From positions 29,907,001 to 29,971,000 of the forward strand of contig NC_088339.1 of NCBI RefSeq assembly GCF_036884655.1: DNA of 64,000 nt. The letters are read 5' to 3'. Under the pieces are notes generated by a model. The model saw only the letters and a program-made list of their open reading frames with translations. It made no database searches and was not told where the DNA came from. Made by a program: the position numbers and the translations under genes. The first letter of the stretch is position 1; the number at the start of each line of letters is the position of its first letter. Below, in pieces: positions 60,501 to 64,000 of this stretch. This DNA comes from Musa acuminata AAA Group (lineage: Eukaryota; Streptophyta; Magnoliopsida; Zingiberales; Musaceae).

Positions 60501-62875
60501 TTTCTTTGTGTTTCTTTGTACGATTCCATCTTTTGCTTGTACCATTGTTTTACACTTGGATTCACATGTCAAGGCCTATTAGTCCTTCATCTGTCTTGCA
60601 CGTGAGGGGATACAATGAGCATGTCTCTAGTGTTGGATCTTTTTTCTACTAAAGCTCTGAGGAAAAATGAATCACCCGTCTTATCATTTTATCTCAATGA
60701 AAATAAAATACTGTGACAATATGACTCCTTAGGAAGATTGTATTTTCATTTGCAGAATCTTGTAAAATTGTTAGGTGTAAGGTTGGTAGTGAGATGCCAC
60801 AAGCAGTTTTGTGCTAGGTTGGCAATATATTCGTATGCCCTTCTGACAGTATGGAACATCTTGTTACTTTGTAGGATGTTGCATGCAAGCTAGCGATGAT
60901 CAACATGATTGGCACATCTATTCTACAAAAAATATAATGATTTTGTACTTTTGAATTTGCTTTGTTAGTTGCACAGCTTTTGATCTTTGCTGGGTATGAT
61001 CAAAGATGAATGCTTTAGCTCGTTGTGCACCTAGGATCATCACAGATCCTTTCCTCATTCATTATTTTCACAGACATTGCTCTCCAGCCTAGCTCTGGCT
61101 ATGACACTGCAACCAAGTATGAGATTGGTATTGCATGGATTGACAACTTGCTAAATAGTCCCGAAGCTTGCAATGGATTAATGACTGGAACGGGAAAAGA
61201 AGAGTATTTCAGTGCAATATTTCTACCCTTCTTTCGTCTTTTCTATAACAGAGTTTGTTTTTATTTGAATTCGGATTTTAGAAAAGAAATCATTTTGAAT
61301 TTAGGTCTCAGGGTGAGTTTTGACATTATATATTAATCCTTCATAGACCCCACATTGCAGGAACCTTGTGCACTGAAGGTTTAATAGGTATATGAGCCTA
61401 ATTTTGGATTTCCTTCCACAATGTTTTTGTTTACTGTGATTTGTTTATTTTTTTTCTGGACTGGATATTTGTTTCCTTGGGCTTTCTAAGGATATCCACA
61501 TGATTCCAAGTTACAGCTGGGTTTACTGGATTTCTTCCAGTTCAGTATTTGATTTTGAAGTAAAAAAATCATTCCAAATTTAGCTCTGGGTTGGACCAGA
61601 GTAAAGCAGATTTGAACTTGTCAAATTTTGCCCGATTCAGACCCAATCCGGACCTTATTTTTGTGGCCCTTATCCCTATGCTCACAAATAGCCACCCACT
61701 TACCTATAGCTCAGTCATTAGACATGATGACAAATATATCTTAGGAATTACATCAACCTAGGGCATATTTGTTTTTCTGTACTAGGCTTCTAAGTAGTTG
61801 TGTATCTTCTTGCTTGATATTTTTCATATGCTTCAGCTGAAGAAACATGTTAGTTTGCCAAATTCCATCTGAAGTAAAAAGGTTTAATTAAGAAAACATC
61901 TATTGGAAGTGTTTCTCAATAATCAAGCTAATTGTAGAAAACATGTGTTTGCTATTGTACAGCATTTGCTGCAAGATTATTCTTTAAATGAGTAGCCATT
62001 GAAGTGTCGTACAATAGTCAAGCTCTTCAAGTGTGAAAATTTTCTATCACGGAGAACAAATGAGTTACATTTTTATACAAGTTGTGCTGCAAAATTCTCC
62101 TATATTTAGCTACAAGTTCACAGGGTCCAAATTGAGAGTTGTAGCAATTGCCAAGGTGTTTGTTTTGAGAAATCAAGAGGGTCAAATGATGTGGCAGCTG
62201 AAACCATTTTCGTTAGGTAATCAGTATAATCTCTTTGGAAACAGTGGGATGATTGCAGCCACATTCTCTTGGTAGTCAAACTCATGGTTTGCAGTACCGG
62301 TCCGACAGGCTTCCGGTACGCGGATCGCCTGTTACCGGTCCGGTACTGTAGCAGTGCTACAGTGCTAGGCACGCCTGAATATACCGCTCGATACACCTGG
62401 GTGTACCGAGCGGTATACCGTACCGTACCGGTACCGAGCCCAGGTCGAAACTCTGGTACGGTACGGTATTGCGAACCTTGGTCAAACTTACGTTCATCTG
62501 TTGGTTTAGACTTTTGTTGGGGAAAAAAGACTTAGGACATATGTGTAGAATTGGTATATGAGTGCATAGTTTTAGCTGCTTTATTAGTTGAGCACTTTCA
62601 TAAACCTACTTTGCTGCTTGTAATTCATTTGGTGCAGAGATTTGATGCTGTCTTAGTGAGGATAACAAAATAAGCTTGAAATTGCATGCATTTTTTAAAT
62701 AAGAGCCATTTTTATATTTAGATATAGTTTCGTTTTACTTGCTTTGCAAATTCTGCCAACTTTATTCTGAACTTTTGTATTTGGTGATTAGAATCTATCG
62801 CAGCTTGCATTAATCAACTATGATTTGCTTAGCAAGGGCGGGAAGGAGGATCTGCAGGAGAAGTCTGAAACTTAA
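45138..62875 (+). CDS. IREH1: AGC-family serine/threonine kinase, IRE / IREH1 type
   Basis: Seventeen coding exons: 45138-45840, 48992-49062, 49185-49370, 49494-50861, 51714-51886, 52085-52331, 53118-53210, 53288-53428, 53510-53602, 56079-56289, 56371-56456, 56917-57005, 59120-59171, 59278-59334, 59406-59579, 59778-59855 and 62792-62875. All join in frame to about 1,301 aa, close to Arabidopsis IREH1. The start [14 protein letters not shown] is the family N-terminus. A low-complexity N-terminus is followed by a C2HC zinc finger (C606-x2-C609-x11-H621-x3-C625). The kinase has GAYGRV, K916, HRD with D1010, and DFG with D1028, then the long insertion typical of this family before GTPDYLAPE. The end is [15 protein letters not shown] plus a short tail. 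The family affects root-hair tip growth and microtubules; substrates are not deducible here. At 51886/52085 the joined codon gives Cys where relatives often have Arg. Confidence 0.95.
46240..48202 (-). mobile_element. Broken Ty1/copia retrotransposon, antisense in IREH1 intron 1
   Basis: Reading the minus strand: an LTR at 48202-47841, a primer-binding site, a gag-like stretch with a decayed CCHC-type knuckle ([12 protein letters not shown], about 46897-46960), and a GAG-pre-integrase piece (46244-46450) with [12 protein letters not shown] and DGLYHLN. Stops and frame breaks run between them. No integrase core, reverse transcriptase or second LTR is visible, so it is truncated and not autonomous. 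Confidence 0.75.
47829..48202 (-). repeat. 5' LTR and primer-binding site of the copia remnant
   Basis: On the minus strand the LTR starts TGTTGGACAATC at 48202 and ends ...CTACA at 47841 (362 bp). It is followed directly by TGGTATCACATC (47840-47829), close to the initiator-Met tRNA primer site TGGTATCAGAGC used by copia elements. Interior aggaatatgac-type words repeat several times. Confidence 0.7.
54300..54793. mobile_element. MITE family A copy 2, in IREH1 intron 9
   Basis: The left end is catggttttaaaaattgg, and the reverse complement of the right end is catagttttaagtttcg. The flanks tcacatac and gcacacac match at 6 of 8. The interior has a (CT)n run and a pyrimidine-rich core like that of copy 1, plus ggtac/gtacc words. 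Confidence 0.6.
54483..54522. repeat. (CT)n microsatellite inside MITE copy 2
   Basis: About 20 CT units. Confidence 0.97.
55165..55338. mobile_element. Probable MITE family A fragment
   Basis: The right end, ttcaaaccttg (55338), matches the family terminus, with gtaccggttcgg-type words inside and a purine-rich stretch, the complement of the pyrimidine core of copies 1 and 2. The left end and target duplication are not found. Confidence 0.35.
55350..55866 (-). mobile_element. Probable solo LTR (Ty3/gypsy-like), antisense in IREH1 intron 9
   Basis: On the minus strand it starts TGTAATATCCCTATTTTTAT at 55866, an LTR-type beginning, and runs through a T-rich strip and a GA-rich strip to about 55350. 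No internal coding sequence is present and no matching LTR occurs elsewhere in the window. The far end and target duplication are not fixed. Confidence 0.4.
57305..57755. mobile_element. MITE family A copy 3, in IREH1 intron 12
   Basis: The left end is caaggtattagatcgg, and the reverse complement of the right end is caaggatttaaatcta. The flanking octamers ttaatgat (57297-57304) and ttaacgat (57756-57763) match at 7 of 8. The interior is rich in ggtac/gtacc words. Confidence 0.75.
62283..62480. mobile_element. MITE family A copy 4 (198 bp, young-looking), in the last IREH1 intron
   Basis: The left end is catggtttgcagtaccgg, and the reverse complement of the right end is caaggttcgcaataccg. The flanking octamer gtcaaact is identical on both sides (62275-62282 and 62481-62488). 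The interior is almost all ccggtac/gtaccg-type repeats with internal inverted pairs. Confidence 0.85.
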
Positions 62876-63099
62876 TTTGCATTCCTTTTATAAGTTTTTC
62901 ATTTGAACAGATTCTTCAAGAACTTCATGTTTCATGTACATCTTGTAAATGTAAGTTAAAAACTTTGTGAAAATTTGATCTTCTCTTATTGCTGCTTATT
63001 GACCTGTTTCCTTTCATTTGTGCTTTCACAGAGATACAAGCTAAAGGCAACTCCAGGGTGGTGCTTTTTGTCATGTAGGCCACTGCTCCATGGCTGCCT

Positions 63100-63185
<86 letters not shown>

Positions 63186-64000
63186 TGGAGTAATAAGTCA
63201 TTTTTGTGGTTCATTCTCCATGAGATGGCTTTACCCATGGGAATGGCCTTGGTTTGAAACAACCATGCAAAAAGGGGACATTGCTAAATATTCCCCTTGA
63301 CTGGTAATATGCCCTGTGCAACTAGTTTGGATAATGGTCTATGTTTCGCATAGCCTTTTTTACAGGTGAAACATGGATATAATTTGCCTGATACTTGAAG
63401 AGGGAAGGAGCTGTTTGTACATGTACAACTACGTAAGAGCAAGGTTGTGAGGACTGATCCTTAGATAACACTTGGGAATGGATCTCATGTCCTTCCACTC
63501 ACAACTTTGTAACTAGTCGAGATTATGATCCTTGTGGCCTATCATGGTTATTCTCTGTGGACACGTGTGCCGGTTCGTATTTGTCAGTACATTCATGTGA
63601 GTGATTTGCTTTTATAGGTTTGTCTGAACCACTAACATGCTGTGTGCAGGTGCTGTGTGATGCTTATGCACAATCTTTTGTTGTGCGTTTGATGGATTAG
63701 TGAGCATGTTTGTAGGAGCGCATGTTTTTTTGGGAGGTACATGTATGATTGATTACTTTACCCTATTCAAATTACAATCTTTTTTCCATTGTCACACCAA
63801 CTCAGATTTCTCCTCTCTCCATTTTGATGTGGAGGCAAATAATTTATCTTCTAATGTCTGGGGGATGTTTGTATGTATAATTGTTTGATATTCTAGTGTG
63901 AGAATTTTATACTTGTGGAGTATTTTTCAAATAGGTGAAATATGTTTTCTCAAGATTTGATGAATTTATATAGTTAGATCAATCATGTGTAAATGTATTG
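62876..64000. other. IREH1 3' UTR and downstream spacer
   Basis: The 3' UTR follows the stop at 62873-62875; its end is not certain. Beyond it is spacer with a TA microsatellite and no recognisable gene to the window end. Confidence 0.5.
63103..63182. repeat. (AT)n microsatellite
   Basis: About 40 AT units, some 230 bp after the IREH1 stop. Confidence 0.97.

Overview
The window is a gene-containing segment of a plant nuclear genome. Every recognised protein belongs to a plant family, every gene but the EPFL peptide gene and a few compact ones is broken by many GT-AG introns, and the introns and spacers carry plant transposon remnants and long TA/CT/GA microsatellites. GC-rich first exons beside AT-rich downstream exons suggest a monocot. 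My best guess is a Zingiberales (banana-like) genome, but the species is inferred and not proven. All eight recognised genes lie on the + strand.

Layout. 62-10840: the 3' part of a nuclear RS-domain cyclophilin (CYP63/CYP95 type) whose first exons lie left of the window; its 3.8-kb intron holds a hAT-like element and a smaller MITE. 10841-14590: spacer with a fold-back MITE, a long hairpin and microsatellites. 14798-15484: a three-finger RanBP2-type zinc-finger protein. 18886-21362: an EIN3-binding F-box protein (EBF1/2, ethylene signalling) with a long 3' region that contains a tandem duplication. 23693-24069: a small secreted cysteine-rich EPF-like peptide. 24430-27240: an unresolved promoter-like and exon-like locus, perhaps a decayed gene. 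29766-30978: a TPR protein. 33388-34496: PDCT/ROD1, the phosphatidylcholine:diacylglycerol cholinephosphotransferase. 34497-40240: gene-free, AT-rich, with a fold-back MITE and two blocks of one 37-bp minisatellite. 40241-42708: a C2-domain CAR protein (ABA-receptor membrane recruitment). 45138-62875: a complete 17-coding-exon AGC kinase of the IRE/IREH1 type, about 1,301 aa, whose introns hold a broken antisense copia element, a probable solo LTR and three MITEs.

The genes are not an operon-like set. They are neighbours with separate roles: splicing-associated prolyl isomerase, RNA or protein binding, ethylene response, peptide signalling, lipid headgroup exchange, calcium/ABA signalling, and growth-related kinase signalling.

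I found no convincing new biochemical system. The most notable structure is in the repeats: a family of short hAT-like elements with 8-bp target duplications, four of them in introns of two genes; a separate fold-back family with three copies; a 1.08-kb hAT-like element carrying telomere-like and 28-bp GC-rich repeats; and a 37-bp minisatellite in two blocks about 2.5 kb apart, one of them inside a larger duplication.
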